In this document: positions 1-6,645 of the stretch, one piece after another
How the letters are laid out: each line of letters opens with the position of its first letter
Numbering within the stretch: the first letter of the stretch is position 1
Origin: CAZSHX01 sp964606895
Lineage (GTDB): Bacteria; Bacteroidota; Ignavibacteria; Kapaibacteriales; UBA2268
Direction: 5' to 3'
DNA: 15,126 nucleotides
NCBI GenBank assembly: GCA_964606895.1
Contig: CAZSHX010000095.1
Coordinates: 1-15,126, forward strand
Made by a program: the position numbers and the translations under genes
The notes under the pieces: model-generated
What the model was told of the DNA's origin: nothing
Seen by the model: the letters and a program-made list of their open reading frames with translations, nothing else
Database searches by the model: none

Positions 1-97
1 AATCCTTATGTCATTGCTCATATTTATGACATTACAACATTTTTGTGATATAAGAGGTCAGATGGGAACTCCTGACTAAAGACAAAATCGGAATTTG

Positions 98-757
98 TCA
101 ATCCTTAATACACCTCACCGAAAATCCATGCCCTTTAAAATTGCCGTATTTTCCTAAAGCGGCTGTGCCGGAGCCAACGAATCGGTACCATGCAAAAGTT
201 TGATAGTAATCCGTTGCAGACCACCAAGTGCCGTTAGTTCCGCCCTCGTTGAAGTTTCCTGTGTAACCGTCACGCCAGCCGGACGGAAGAGCGGAAAAAC
301 CACTTTCATTCGTTGCTCCTGTGTTCGGACTCTGCCAATGAGTTGTTCCTGATTCTTTCATCTTTCCTCCTGCGACAGATGCACCACCCAAGAAATTTTC
401 AAGCACCGTCCATTCGGAATCAGAAGGAATATGCCATCCTGCTGGAGCTAAGCCTCTTGGGTCTTTAATGGCATACCAATTATAAAGCTTTCCGTATATC
501 TTGCCGTTTGACGGATCATTGTTGTAATAGCACCATGCACCTGTTGTAAGATTACCCCATTGAATCGAGTCAGTTACCTGAGGAATCTTTTCTCCATTGC
601 GGTATTCAGTAACTTCGAGATTATTGGACATCCAAACCTGAGAATTAATAGTAACCGGTACTGCTTTATTTGAAGAGTCGTCAGTTGAATTTTCATTGCA
701 ACTGCACAACCAGAAAGACATTACTATGGTTGTCATTAACAAAATTCTGTTGTTCAT
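98..757 (-). CDS. FISUMP-domain lipoprotein
   Basis: Predicted 219-residue lipoprotein carrying the Fibrobacter succinogenes major paralogous (FISUMP) domain. Family function is unknown; members are exported and often occur in many copies per genome. I start it at the ATG at 757. This gives a short basic N-terminus, a hydrophobic stretch and a lipobox LCSC with the lipidated cysteine at residue 20. The frame stays open to a TTG at 793, but that start would add 12 Lys/Asn-rich residues before the signal. The mature protein begins with a Ser/Asn/Asp-rich linker. The domain then runs from about residue 36 to the end: TINSQVWMSNNL (36-47), YGKLYNWYAI (88-97), GWHIPSDSEW (107-116), WWSAT (178-182) and a terminal GFSVRCIKD. 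It appears complete and probably sits in the outer membrane or periplasm. The neighbours give no functional hint. Confidence 0.85.
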   Translation of the reverse strand: MNNRILLMTTIVMSFWLCSCNENSTDDSSNKAVPVTINSQVWMSNNLEVTEYRNGEKIPQVTDSIQWGNLTTGAWCYYNNDPSNGKIYGKLYNWYAIKDPRGLAPAGWHIPSDSEWTVLENFLGGASVAGGKMKESGTTHWQSPNTGATNESGFSALPSGWRDGYTGNFNEGGTNGTWWSATDYYQTFAWYRFVGSGTAALGKYGNFKGHGFSVRCIKD

Positions 758-798
758 AATTTTTCTCAATTTATTTTTTAAAATATTTTTCAATTACA

Positions 799-921
799 TT
801 GCATCTTTCTATTTTTTTCTGTAAAAATACAATGCAATTCTCATCTAACCAATTGATATTATTTCAAAAAACCAACATTTTTCAATTGCATCTATGTGCT
901 GAAAAAGATGCAAAGATGCAA
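799..921. repeat. Four copies of octamer AGATGCAA in dyad arrangement
   Basis: In the spacer upstream of the lipoprotein gene, AGATGCAA occurs at 906-913 and 914-921 in tandem, and inverted at 799-806 and 886-893. The outermost pair extends to an 11-bp inverted match (798-808 with 912-922). The inner pair could form a hairpin with a 12-nt loop. It could be a regulator-binding cluster or the edge of a degraded repeat. No T-run follows it, so it is not a convincing terminator. Confidence 0.5.
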
Positions 922-953
922 TTTTTGGTTGTTTTTCAAGGAACGAGTTCTTG

Positions 954-994
954 TCTTATACACCCTCTATTAAGAGGGGGAAAGGGGGTGTGTC
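954..994. repeat. Left arm of 41-bp inverted repeat
   Basis: The reverse complement matches 1390-1430 at 38 of 41 positions. It contains an inner hairpin, CCCTCT (963-968), loop ATTA, AGAGGG (973-978), followed by a G-rich stretch ending in GTGTGTC. Read on the minus strand, positions 973-993 encode the last seven residues (THPLSPS) of the DUF559 protein and 970-972 are its TAA stop. Confidence 0.9.
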
Positions 995-1365
995 TCCTTA
1001 TCCTGTGCATGGTTCGAGATATATTCCTTAATGATTTTTTCAACATAATTCCAATTTCCTAATACTTCATCATCTGTAAACCGTAGAATATTTAAGCCAA
1101 GACCTTGATAATATTCACTTTTCCTTTTGTCATTGTCCTTAACTTCCTCCTCTTCATGAGAAATTCCGTCAACTTCAATTACTAATTTCAAATCGTGACA
1201 ATAGAAATCTGCAATAAAATATCCTATTGGTTTCTGGCAATGAAAATCAAATCCCTGCATCTGCCTGCCTCTCAGCATTCGCCAAGTCGCTTTTTCTGCA
1301 TGAGTCATATTATTTCGAAGTTCTCTTGCATATTTCTTGAGCTTTGAGTTATACGCTATTTTCAT
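970..1365 (-). CDS. DUF559 (Vsr/PD-(D/E)xK-like) endonuclease domain protein
   Basis: A 131-residue protein of the DUF559 family, related to very-short-patch-repair and restriction endonuclease-like folds; the biological substrate is not established. Family landmarks are visible in order: LRNNMTHAEKATWRMLRGRQ (16-35), PIGYFIADFYC (46-56), LVIEVDG (61-67) and LNILRFTDDEVL (91-102). Asp53, Glu64 and Asp66 are the likely metal-binding or catalytic acids of the PD-(D/E)xK core, so the domain looks intact. The ATG at 1365 is preceded by AAGGAG at 1378-1383, 12 nt upstream, a rather long spacing. The last seven residues, THPLSPS, are encoded by the left arm of the inverted repeat. Gene and repeats therefore form one inseparable unit, and its job may be tied to that repeat. 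Confidence 0.85.
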   Translation of the reverse strand: MKIAYNSKLKKYARELRNNMTHAEKATWRMLRGRQMQGFDFHCQKPIGYFIADFYCHDLKLVIEVDGISHEEEEVKDNDKRKSEYYQGLGLNILRFTDDEVLGNWNYVEKIIKEYISNHAQDKETHPLSPS

Positions 1366-1389
1366 AAGTAATAATTACTCCTTGTTTTT

Positions 1390-1430
1390 GACACACCCCC
1401 TTGCCCCCTCTTAATAGAGGGGGGATAAGA
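1390..1430. repeat. Right arm of 41-bp inverted repeat
   Basis: Partner of 954-994. Its inner hairpin is stronger than that of the left arm: CCCCCTCT (1404-1411), loop TAAT, AGAGGGGG (1416-1423). It lies just upstream of the DUF559 Shine-Dalgarno sequence, so transcripts starting outside the unit would carry this hairpin in the leader. Confidence 0.9.
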
Positions 1431-1504
1431 AGCCCTATTTCAAATTCTAATAACGTAAAATATCATTATTTATTGCTATATAAATCAAGTAAAATCCCCC
1501 TCTT

Positions 1505-3424
1505 CTAATAAATGAATTTTTTTATAACAGTTTGTTTAGTGGTCTTTATTTTTACGAGTATTAGTCTGGATTCGATATAATTTGATGAATTTAGCGGTAG
1601 TTGGATTTTTGTATCATTAATATTATCTAAGGTTAGAAGAATGTTTCCTAATAAATCAAAAAATGAAATTTCGACTATTTCTTCATTTGAAAATGATTTT
1701 ATTTCCAATGTGTTATCATAAGGATTTTTAAAAACAATAATACCATCGGCATTTGCATAGTTCTCTGCTATGTCAGTATGAAGTAAATCAATCATAACAA
1801 GAAAACCAGCGTAAACGCCTGGGTTTGTATTGTCTTTCTGAAAACAGTTTTGAGTAACAGGGAAAAATGCACCTTCAGTTTCTCCAGTAACAATAAATTT
1901 TGAACTTTCTATTGATTTTATTTTATATGCAAAATCATTTCCTGAATCGGACAAATAGTATGATGACCATGTTGGATAACCTGATGATGAAAATTTGCAA
2001 AAAAACACCTCTGGTTCCAACCTAGGTGTCATATTCTTAAATATTGCATCATTTGTTGTTGGAAAGTCTGTACTCATAGTATAACCGGTTATCCAGATAT
2101 TGTTTTCTGAATCTGAATCAATGCTATAAGAATCTTCTCCATGATTACCTCCAAAAAATGTTGAGTACTCTCTTTTCCCTAAGTTGTCGGTTCTTGCCAA
2201 AAAAATACTTCCTACCCAAGACATCTTGTTTTGATATGAGTTTTCACTAATTGGGAAATCAGTACTTTCAGTATAACCGCAAAAAGATATTCTTTTATCT
2301 TGTGAAATAGTAACGCCAAAAGCCATATCAATAGATTTCCCTCCATAAAGTGTTGACCATTTTATCCAACCGTAAGAATGGAATACTGCTATAAAAGCAT
2401 CCCTATCGCCAGTAGTATCCTTTTGAAAAGCATCTGCTGTTACGGGAAATTTTATATTCTGACTGTTTTTCCCAAAATAGGTATAACCGCAAATTGCTAT
2501 ATCTCCTGTTGTCTTGTCAACCGCTACTCCTGTTCCAATGTCATTATTTCCACCACCGAGATATGCACTCCAGATTCTATTCCCGTCTGTGTCAAATTTT
2601 GCTATAAAAGCATCAAAATTACCTGAGTTGCTTGTTTGAAAGGCATTTGCCGGAAGGTCTTTACTTGAAGTGTAGCCTGTTATAACAAAATTTCCGTTTT
2701 CAGCTTTAGCCATTCCCTGAGCGGATTCATAATCAGAGCCTCCAAAACATTTCGACCAATTCATTTTGCCTTCTGAACTGAATTTTGCAATAAACACATC
2801 GCTAATAGCATTAAATTTACCTTCTGTAAAAGGAAAGTCCGGACTCTCGGTTCTGCCAACTATTATTATATTATCAGAATCGTCAATTATGCAGTCCATA
2901 GCTACGTCTATTTTCGAGCCACCAAGATATGTTATCCAAAGTGATTTTCCTTTGTTTGTAAATTTAGCTATAAATGCATCATGTTCGCCATTTTTTACTT
3001 TCTGATAGCTACTATCTGTTGTTGCAAGGTTTGTCGAACCCGAATACCCAACCATGTATATATTTTCTTTACTGTCATAAGCAACACTATATCCGCAGTC
3101 AGCACCATTACCACCGAAATAGGTAGAAAATATTACCCTTGGGTCAGAAATCGGTTCACCTAATATTCCCGATTCATCACCTTTTCTGAAAGGAATTTTT
3201 GGCTGAATATTTCCCCCTTTGGCAAAGGGGGTAGGGGAATTTTCTTCATTTCTTATTTGATTCTGCTGTTTGAATTTCCCAAAATGATAAAATTTCGATA
3301 AAGTATCCGCACCTTTCCATTCTATTGGGGTTGTTATTGGAAGTGAGGTTTGGGGAAATAGAGGAATAGAAAACAAAATTAATAATGAAATTAATATTGA
3401 GAGTTCACGAGAAAAAAGTTTCAT
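1505..3424 (-). CDS. Secreted SBBP-repeat protein with T9SS-type C-terminal sorting domain
   Basis: A 639-residue exported protein. The ATG at 3424 has GGAG close upstream, the clearest ribosome site in the left part of the window. Residues 1-25 form a signal peptide. From about 98 to 545 there are six to seven SBBP (beta-propeller-related) repeats of 50-65 residues, marked by xFGG or YLGG (103-105, 167-169, 227-229, 288-290, 423-425), by DAFIAKF-like segments (149-155, 271-277, 342-348) and by ITGYT/GYTxSTDFP. Residues 560-639 look like a type A T9SS sorting domain: VFKNPYDNTLEI, then ISFFDLLGN, ending KKFIY. The likely fate is export through the T9SS to the surface or medium; the ligand is unknown. 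Residues 62-89 do not belong to the family pattern and coincide with a palindromic DNA element (separate entry). Confidence 0.85.
   Translation of the reverse strand: MKLFSRELSILISLLILFSIPLFPQTSLPITTPIEWKGADTLSKFYHFGKFKQQNQIRNEENSPTPFAKGGNIQPKIPFRKGDESGILGEPISDPRVIFSTYFGGNGADCGYSVAYDSKENIYMVGYSGSTNLATTDSSYQKVKNGEHDAFIAKFTNKGKSLWITYLGGSKIDVAMDCIIDDSDNIIIVGRTESPDFPFTEGKFNAISDVFIAKFSSEGKMNWSKCFGGSDYESAQGMAKAENGNFVITGYTSSKDLPANAFQTSNSGNFDAFIAKFDTDGNRIWSAYLGGGNNDIGTGVAVDKTTGDIAICGYTYFGKNSQNIKFPVTADAFQKDTTGDRDAFIAVFHSYGWIKWSTLYGGKSIDMAFGVTISQDKRISFCGYTESTDFPISENSYQNKMSWVGSIFLARTDNLGKREYSTFFGGNHGEDSYSIDSDSENNIWITGYTMSTDFPTTNDAIFKNMTPRLEPEVFFCKFSSSGYPTWSSYYLSDSGNDFAYKIKSIESSKFIVTGETEGAFFPVTQNCFQKDNTNPGVYAGFLVMIDLLHTDIAENYANADGIIVFKNPYDNTLEIKSFSNEEIVEISFFDLLGNILLTLDNINDTKIQLPLNSSNYIESRLILVKIKTTKQTVIKKFIY
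3180..3231. repeat. C5/G5 palindromic element inside the SBBP coding region
   Basis: Two hairpins lie close together in the coding sequence. CCCCCTTT (3213-3220) and AAAGGGGG (3224-3231) pair around a 3-nt loop, and CCTTT (3180-3184) pairs with AAAGG (3189-3193). On the minus strand they encode TPFAKGG (residues 65-71) and PFRKG (78-82), two similar Pro-Phe-x-Lys-Gly units. The surrounding 3155-3245 stretch probably belongs to the same insert. The frame is kept open, in the way Rickettsia palindromic elements can sit inside proteins. It is not the same sequence as the inverted repeat at 954-1430. Confidence 0.65.
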
Positions 3425-3603
3425 AAATTCTCCGCCAAAAAAGCAATTTTTTGAAATTCAAATAATTAATTAACAGAAAGACACATTAGAACACTATAAA
3501 GTTACAAAAAATATTTGAATTTGCGGCAAAAACACAAAAATATTTTGAATGCGATTAATGTTTTAAGCTTTATTGCAGTTAGAGTGAACAACAGTTATGC
3601 AGG

Positions 3604-3675
3604 TCAAGACCGCGAAGGCATTTCTTTAGTCACAAGTATTGCGTTATCTGAAATGATGTGTTCTTGCCAATTCAT
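3604..3675 (-). pseudogene. Possible remnant of a DUF433 antitoxin-like gene
   Basis: On the minus strand a GGTGA ribosome site is followed by an ATG at 3675 and an open stretch reading MNWQEHIISDNAILV before the resemblance fades and a TGA stops it at 3604-3606 (23 residues). The first 15 residues resemble the conserved start of DUF433 proteins, small antitoxin-like proteins often paired with DUF5615 toxins. The GKPxIKGTR block that should follow is absent, and no toxin gene is next to it. I read this as a truncated relic; the match is short and made from memory. Confidence 0.3.
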
Positions 3676-3722
3676 TGCATCACCAAATATTAGTTGTAAA
3701 AATGTATAAATGTTTGAAATTC

Positions 3723-3763
3723 AAAAATATTTTTTAACCACTAAAAATATTTTTTAAACCACT
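3723..3763. repeat. 20/21-bp tandem repeat
   Basis: The unit AAAAATATTTTTTAACCACT at 3723-3742 is repeated at 3743-3763 with one extra A. It lies 130 bp upstream of ubiE and directly follows the second copy of the 13-bp palindrome. It could be a slippage product or part of an upstream promoter region. Confidence 0.7.
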
Positions 3764-3893
3764 AAAAGTCAATTCATCCCGGCAATCAAAATCTACTCTG
3801 TTTTAATTATTTATACCCTGCTTCTACAATTATTTCATGGAGTTTTTCTTCTATATATTCTTATTTATTGCGACAACTAAAAAAGATTAAATA

Positions 3894-4583
3894 ATGAGCG
3901 ACGAAGTTAGAAAAATGTTTGCCGAAATTGCAGGCAAATACGATTTGATGAACAATATCCTTTCGCTGGGCATTCATCATCGTTGGAGAAAACGTGCCGT
4001 CAGGCTTTCCGGGGCAAGAGCAGGGCAAAGAGTTCTGGACTGTGCCTGCGGAACGGGTGACCTCTCCTTTGAGTTTAAAAATGCTGTTCGTCACGAAGGT
4101 TACGTTCTGGGAACTGATTTTTGCAAAGAAATGGTCGTTATTGCTTTGGAAAAAGCCCATAAAAAGAAAATGAACGTGGATTTTGAAGTTGATGATGCAA
4201 CAAATTTGAATCAGCCGGACAATCGCTACGACATTTCTTCAATTTCATTCGGCATTAGAAATGTGGATGACCCTGTCAAATGCCTTAGCGAAATGGCTCG
4301 CGTGGTGAAACCCGGAGGAAAAGTTATTGTTATCGAATTTGGTCAGCCAAAAGGAATCATTAAGTTTTTATATGATTTTTATAGCTTTACCTTTATGCCC
4401 ATTATCGGAAAGATGTTTGCAAATCATAAATCTGCTTACCAATACCTCCCTGAAACAGCGGCAAAGTTTCCATGCCGTGAGGACTTTCTTAAACTGATGG
4501 AAAAATCAGGCGGTTTCAGTTCTTCGGGATATGTTACCTTGTCCTTCGGCATAGCCTTTATTTACTTCGGAACGGTTAAATAA
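3894..4583 (+). CDS. ubiE: Demethylmenaquinone C-methyltransferase
   Basis: A 229-residue class I SAM methyltransferase that methylates demethylmenaquinone to menaquinone (UbiE/MenG family), normal length for the family. Landmarks are F9 to YDLMNNILS (17-24), H29RWR, motif I LDCACGTGD (48-56), the acidic SAM-ribose residue D75, SFGIRNV (118-124), VIEFGQP (146-152) and Y182QYLP followed by AAKFP. All key motifs are present. Because the next gene is menA, the substrate is almost certainly demethylmenaquinone rather than a ubiquinone precursor. Its TAA shares one base with the menA ATG (TAATG), implying coupled translation. The ATG at 3894 matches the usual family N-terminus; no strong Shine-Dalgarno sequence precedes it. 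The cytoplasmic enzyme probably works at the membrane face. Confidence 0.95.
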   Translation: MSDEVRKMFAEIAGKYDLMNNILSLGIHHRWRKRAVRLSGARAGQRVLDCACGTGDLSFEFKNAVRHEGYVLGTDFCKEMVVIALEKAHKKKMNVDFEVDDATNLNQPDNRYDISSISFGIRNVDDPVKCLSEMARVVKPGGKVIVIEFGQPKGIIKFLYDFYSFTFMPIIGKMFANHKSAYQYLPETAAKFPCREDFLKLMEKSGGFSSSGYVTLSFGIAFIYFGTVK

Positions 4584-5476
4584 TGGCAGAAACCAAGCAT
4601 TGGCTGTCGGCAACTCGTCCGAAAACGCTCCCGGCAAGTCTCATTCCGGTTGTTGTGGGCTCATCGCTGGCTTTATATTTCGGTTATTCAAACTTGCTAA
4701 TCAGTGCGATTGCACTCGTTTGTGCCGTTCTTATCCAGATAATTACAAATTACATAAATGAAATTTACGATTTCAAAAAAGGTGCAGATTCTGGCAACAG
4801 ACTTGGTCCTCAAAGAATGGTTGCCGCAGGAATCATCTCGCCGTCCTCGATGAGAAATGTTACTTTCATTTTAGTTGCTCTTACCTTTTCATTAGGAATG
4901 TTCCTTGTTTTCAAGGCAGGGTTTGTTATCCTGATTTTGGGGATTATGTCATTGCTTTTTGCCTACTGCTACACAGGCGGACCTTTTCCTTTGGCATACA
5001 AAGGAGTTGCCGATATTTTTGTACTGATATTTTTTGGATTTGTTGCTGTTTGCGGAACATTTTATGCGTTGACCGGATATGTGAATATTCCTGTATTTCT
5101 TGCCGCCACAGCCCCGGGGCTTTTCTCGATGAATATCCTTGGAGTAAATAATATACGTGATATTGAATCCGACAGAATCGCTAAAAAAAATACACTCGCC
5201 GTAAGGCTCGGCAGAGATAGAGCAATCATGATTTACGTTATTCTGAATTATCTCGCATTTTTGAGCTCAATTTTTCTGGCTGTTTATCTGAAGAATGTTT
5301 TTGTCTTATTGCCTGTTTTGTCAGTTATTTATTCGATTAAAATTATTAAAGATTTGAAGAATAAAAAAGGAAGTGAATTAAATTCAGTTCTTGCAGGCAC
5401 AGGGAAGCTGTTGCTGATTCATGGTTTCCTTACTTCTTTGGGTATAATTTTAGCAAGATTTTCAGATGCCTTATAA
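4583..5476 (+). CDS. menA: 1,4-dihydroxy-2-naphthoate polyprenyltransferase
   Basis: A 297-residue integral membrane prenyltransferase of the UbiA superfamily. It joins a polyprenyl chain to 1,4-dihydroxy-2-naphthoate, giving demethylmenaquinone, the substrate of the preceding gene product. The N-terminal WLSATRPKTLPASLIPV (7-23) is typical of MenA. The first aspartate-rich site is N59ExxD63 with D69 (NEIYDFKKGAD). The second is NNIRDIESD (189-197) followed by KNTLAVRLG. About eight or nine hydrophobic segments are visible, and YKGVADIFV (139-147) matches the conserved MenA loop. It overlaps ubiE by 1 nt and the MFS gene by 11 nt, so the three genes are probably co-transcribed. Nothing is missing compared with the family. 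Confidence 0.95.
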   Translation: MAETKHWLSATRPKTLPASLIPVVVGSSLALYFGYSNLLISAIALVCAVLIQIITNYINEIYDFKKGADSGNRLGPQRMVAAGIISPSSMRNVTFILVALTFSLGMFLVFKAGFVILILGIMSLLFAYCYTGGPFPLAYKGVADIFVLIFFGFVAVCGTFYALTGYVNIPVFLAATAPGLFSMNILGVNNIRDIESDRIAKKNTLAVRLGRDRAIMIYVILNYLAFLSSIFLAVYLKNVFVLLPVLSVIYSIKIIKDLKNKKGSELNSVLAGTGKLLLIHGFLTSLGIILARFSDAL

Positions 5477-6638
5477 TAAAAGGAAAATAACTTTAGCCCT
5501 GATATTTTCAGTTACTCTTGCTTCCGCTTTGGGTTTGGCTTCAGTAACTCCTGCTTTGCCCAAAATTGCTAAGGCTCTGTCGGTTGGAGAAGGTAAAATC
5601 GGGCTGGTTTTTGCAATTTTCGCCTTGCCAAGCCTTATCCTTACGCCAATCCTCGGCGGGTTAGCCGATAAATTCGGAAGAAAGACAATCCTGATTCCAT
5701 CACTTTTGTTGTTCGCAACAGCGGGTTTTGCCTGCACTTTTGCACCTGATTTCAACACACTTTTGATACTTAGATTTTTTCAGGGATGCGGAGCTTCATC
5801 GCTGGGAGCATTGAATGTAACTTTAATCGGTGATTTGTTTGCTGAAAAAGAACGCCCGACAATCATGGGTTTCAACAACAGTGTTTTGAGCATCGGGACG
5901 GGTATATTCCCTATTCTGGGCGGAGCATTAGCAGGGATTAACTGGAACTATACTTTTCTACTGCCTTTGCTTGGACTGCCCGTAGGATTGCTTGTAATCA
6001 AATATCTTGAAAATACTAAATCCAAATCTTCAACAAATTTCAGGGATTACAGCCGTTCGGTTCTGACAGGCTTGAAAAATCTTAAAGTGCAGGGGATTCT
6101 TCTGTTCAATTTCGGTTCTTTCATGTTGCTTTTCGGATGCTTCCTGAATTACACGCCTTTCGTGATTAATTCAAAATTTACAAGCAGTTCATTTAAAATC
6201 GGACTTATCATTGCGAGTATGTCGGTTTTTCAGGCTTTAATTTCAATGATTTTGGGAAGGCTTGTTGGAAAATTCAGCAAAAAACTGTTGATTGTTGCAT
6301 CATTTATTTCTTATTCTATTTCGATGATAATGATTCCTTTTATGCCGTCACTCATTTGGCTGTTGGTTCCGACATTTTTCTTCGGATTGGCACATGGCAT
6401 AAATATTCCCGTTCTTCAGTCAATATTGGCAGGAACCTTCGGGACTTCAAACAGAGCGGCATTTATGTCGTTGAACCGAATGGTAGCTCAATCTGGTCAG
6501 TTTTTGGGACCGCTCATCATGGGTTTGATTTTCAGCCGTTTCGGATTGAATATTGTGTTCATAACGGGCAGTATTGCATCCTTAACAATGCTTATTCCTA
6601 TGTTTTTCTACTTTAAAAGAAATCAGATTAGAGCATAG
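5466..6638 (+). CDS. MFS transporter, drug:H+ antiporter-1 (DHA1) type
   Basis: A 390-residue major facilitator protein with about 12 membrane segments. Motif A is GGLADKFGRKTI (64-75). A motif-B-like RFFQGCGASSLGA lies at 103-115, and the motif-C region is GTGIFPILGG (144-153), the signature region of antiporters that export small molecules. A cytoplasmic loop with Lys/Ser residues around 180-205 separates the two halves. The start lies inside the end of menA (11-nt overlap), pointing to coupled expression. The substrate cannot be read from sequence. The PchR-like regulator and TonB receptor downstream make siderophore or other chelate export possible; generic drug or metabolite efflux is the alternative. 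Confidence 0.88.
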   Translation: MPYNKRKITLALIFSVTLASALGLASVTPALPKIAKALSVGEGKIGLVFAIFALPSLILTPILGGLADKFGRKTILIPSLLLFATAGFACTFAPDFNTLLILRFFQGCGASSLGALNVTLIGDLFAEKERPTIMGFNNSVLSIGTGIFPILGGALAGINWNYTFLLPLLGLPVGLLVIKYLENTKSKSSTNFRDYSRSVLTGLKNLKVQGILLFNFGSFMLLFGCFLNYTPFVINSKFTSSSFKIGLIIASMSVFQALISMILGRLVGKFSKKLLIVASFISYSISMIMIPFMPSLIWLLVPTFFFGLAHGINIPVLQSILAGTFGTSNRAAFMSLNRMVAQSGQFLGPLIMGLIFSRFGLNIVFITGSIASLTMLIPMFFYFKRNQIRA

Positions 6639-6645
6639 ATTGAAA

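Larger units (their letters stand above)
954..1430. mobile_element. Inverted-repeat-bounded DUF559 gene unit
   Basis: A 477-bp unit consists of two 41-bp inverted repeats (954-994 and 1390-1430) with one DUF559 endonuclease-like gene between them and almost nothing else. The outer arms match at 38 of 41 positions, with mismatches at 960, 962 and 981 on the left arm. The unit carries its own Shine-Dalgarno sequence just inside the right arm, and the gene's stop codon lies inside the left arm. No target-site duplication is evident and there is no transposase. The layout resembles a MITE-like or REP-like passenger module. Mobility is inferred from structure only. Confidence 0.55.
3425..3893. other. 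469-bp intergenic region with short repeats and gene debris
   Basis: The divergent spacer between the SBBP gene (minus) and ubiE (plus) should hold promoters for both, but I cannot pick out a convincing one. It contains a 13-bp palindrome TTTGAAATTCAAA at 3450-3462 and again at 3713-3725, a near-perfect 20/21-bp tandem repeat at 3723-3763, and a short stretch resembling the start of a DUF433 gene (3604-3675, minus). No intact gene is visible. Confidence 0.6.

Noticed and set aside
8..32. Inverted pair ATGTCAT / ATGACAT at the window start
   Set aside because: It has only a 7-bp stem with an 11-nt loop and no T-run, so chance is sufficient in this AT-rich DNA.
57..76. Hairpin GTCAG / CTGAC downstream of the lipoprotein gene as a terminator
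   Set aside because: The stem is only 5 bp with a 10-nt loop, and no U-run follows in the gene's direction.
758..793. Extension of the lipoprotein gene to an in-frame TTG at 793
   Set aside because: It would put 12 Lys/Asn-rich residues before an already complete lipoprotein signal peptide. The ATG at 757 gives the expected 19-residue signal before the lipidated Cys.
954..1430. CRISPR array or classical insertion sequence
   Set aside because: There are only two copies, in inverted orientation, with a gene between them. There are no regular spacers, no DDE or HUH transposase and no clear target duplication.
2378..3163. Several plus-strand frames antisense to the SBBP gene
   Set aside because: Their regular spacing follows the SBBP repeat periodicity on the other strand. 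They lack start signals and family motifs.
1505..3424. SBBP repeats considered as possible DNA-level tandem repeats or a repeat-variable locus
   Set aside because: The repeats are visible only at the protein level and have diverged at the DNA level, so no recent expansion is indicated.
3515..3709. Small plus-strand frame of 64 codons in the gap before ubiE
   Set aside because: It starts with TTG, has no ribosome site and no recognisable motif, and lies opposite the DUF433-like relic.
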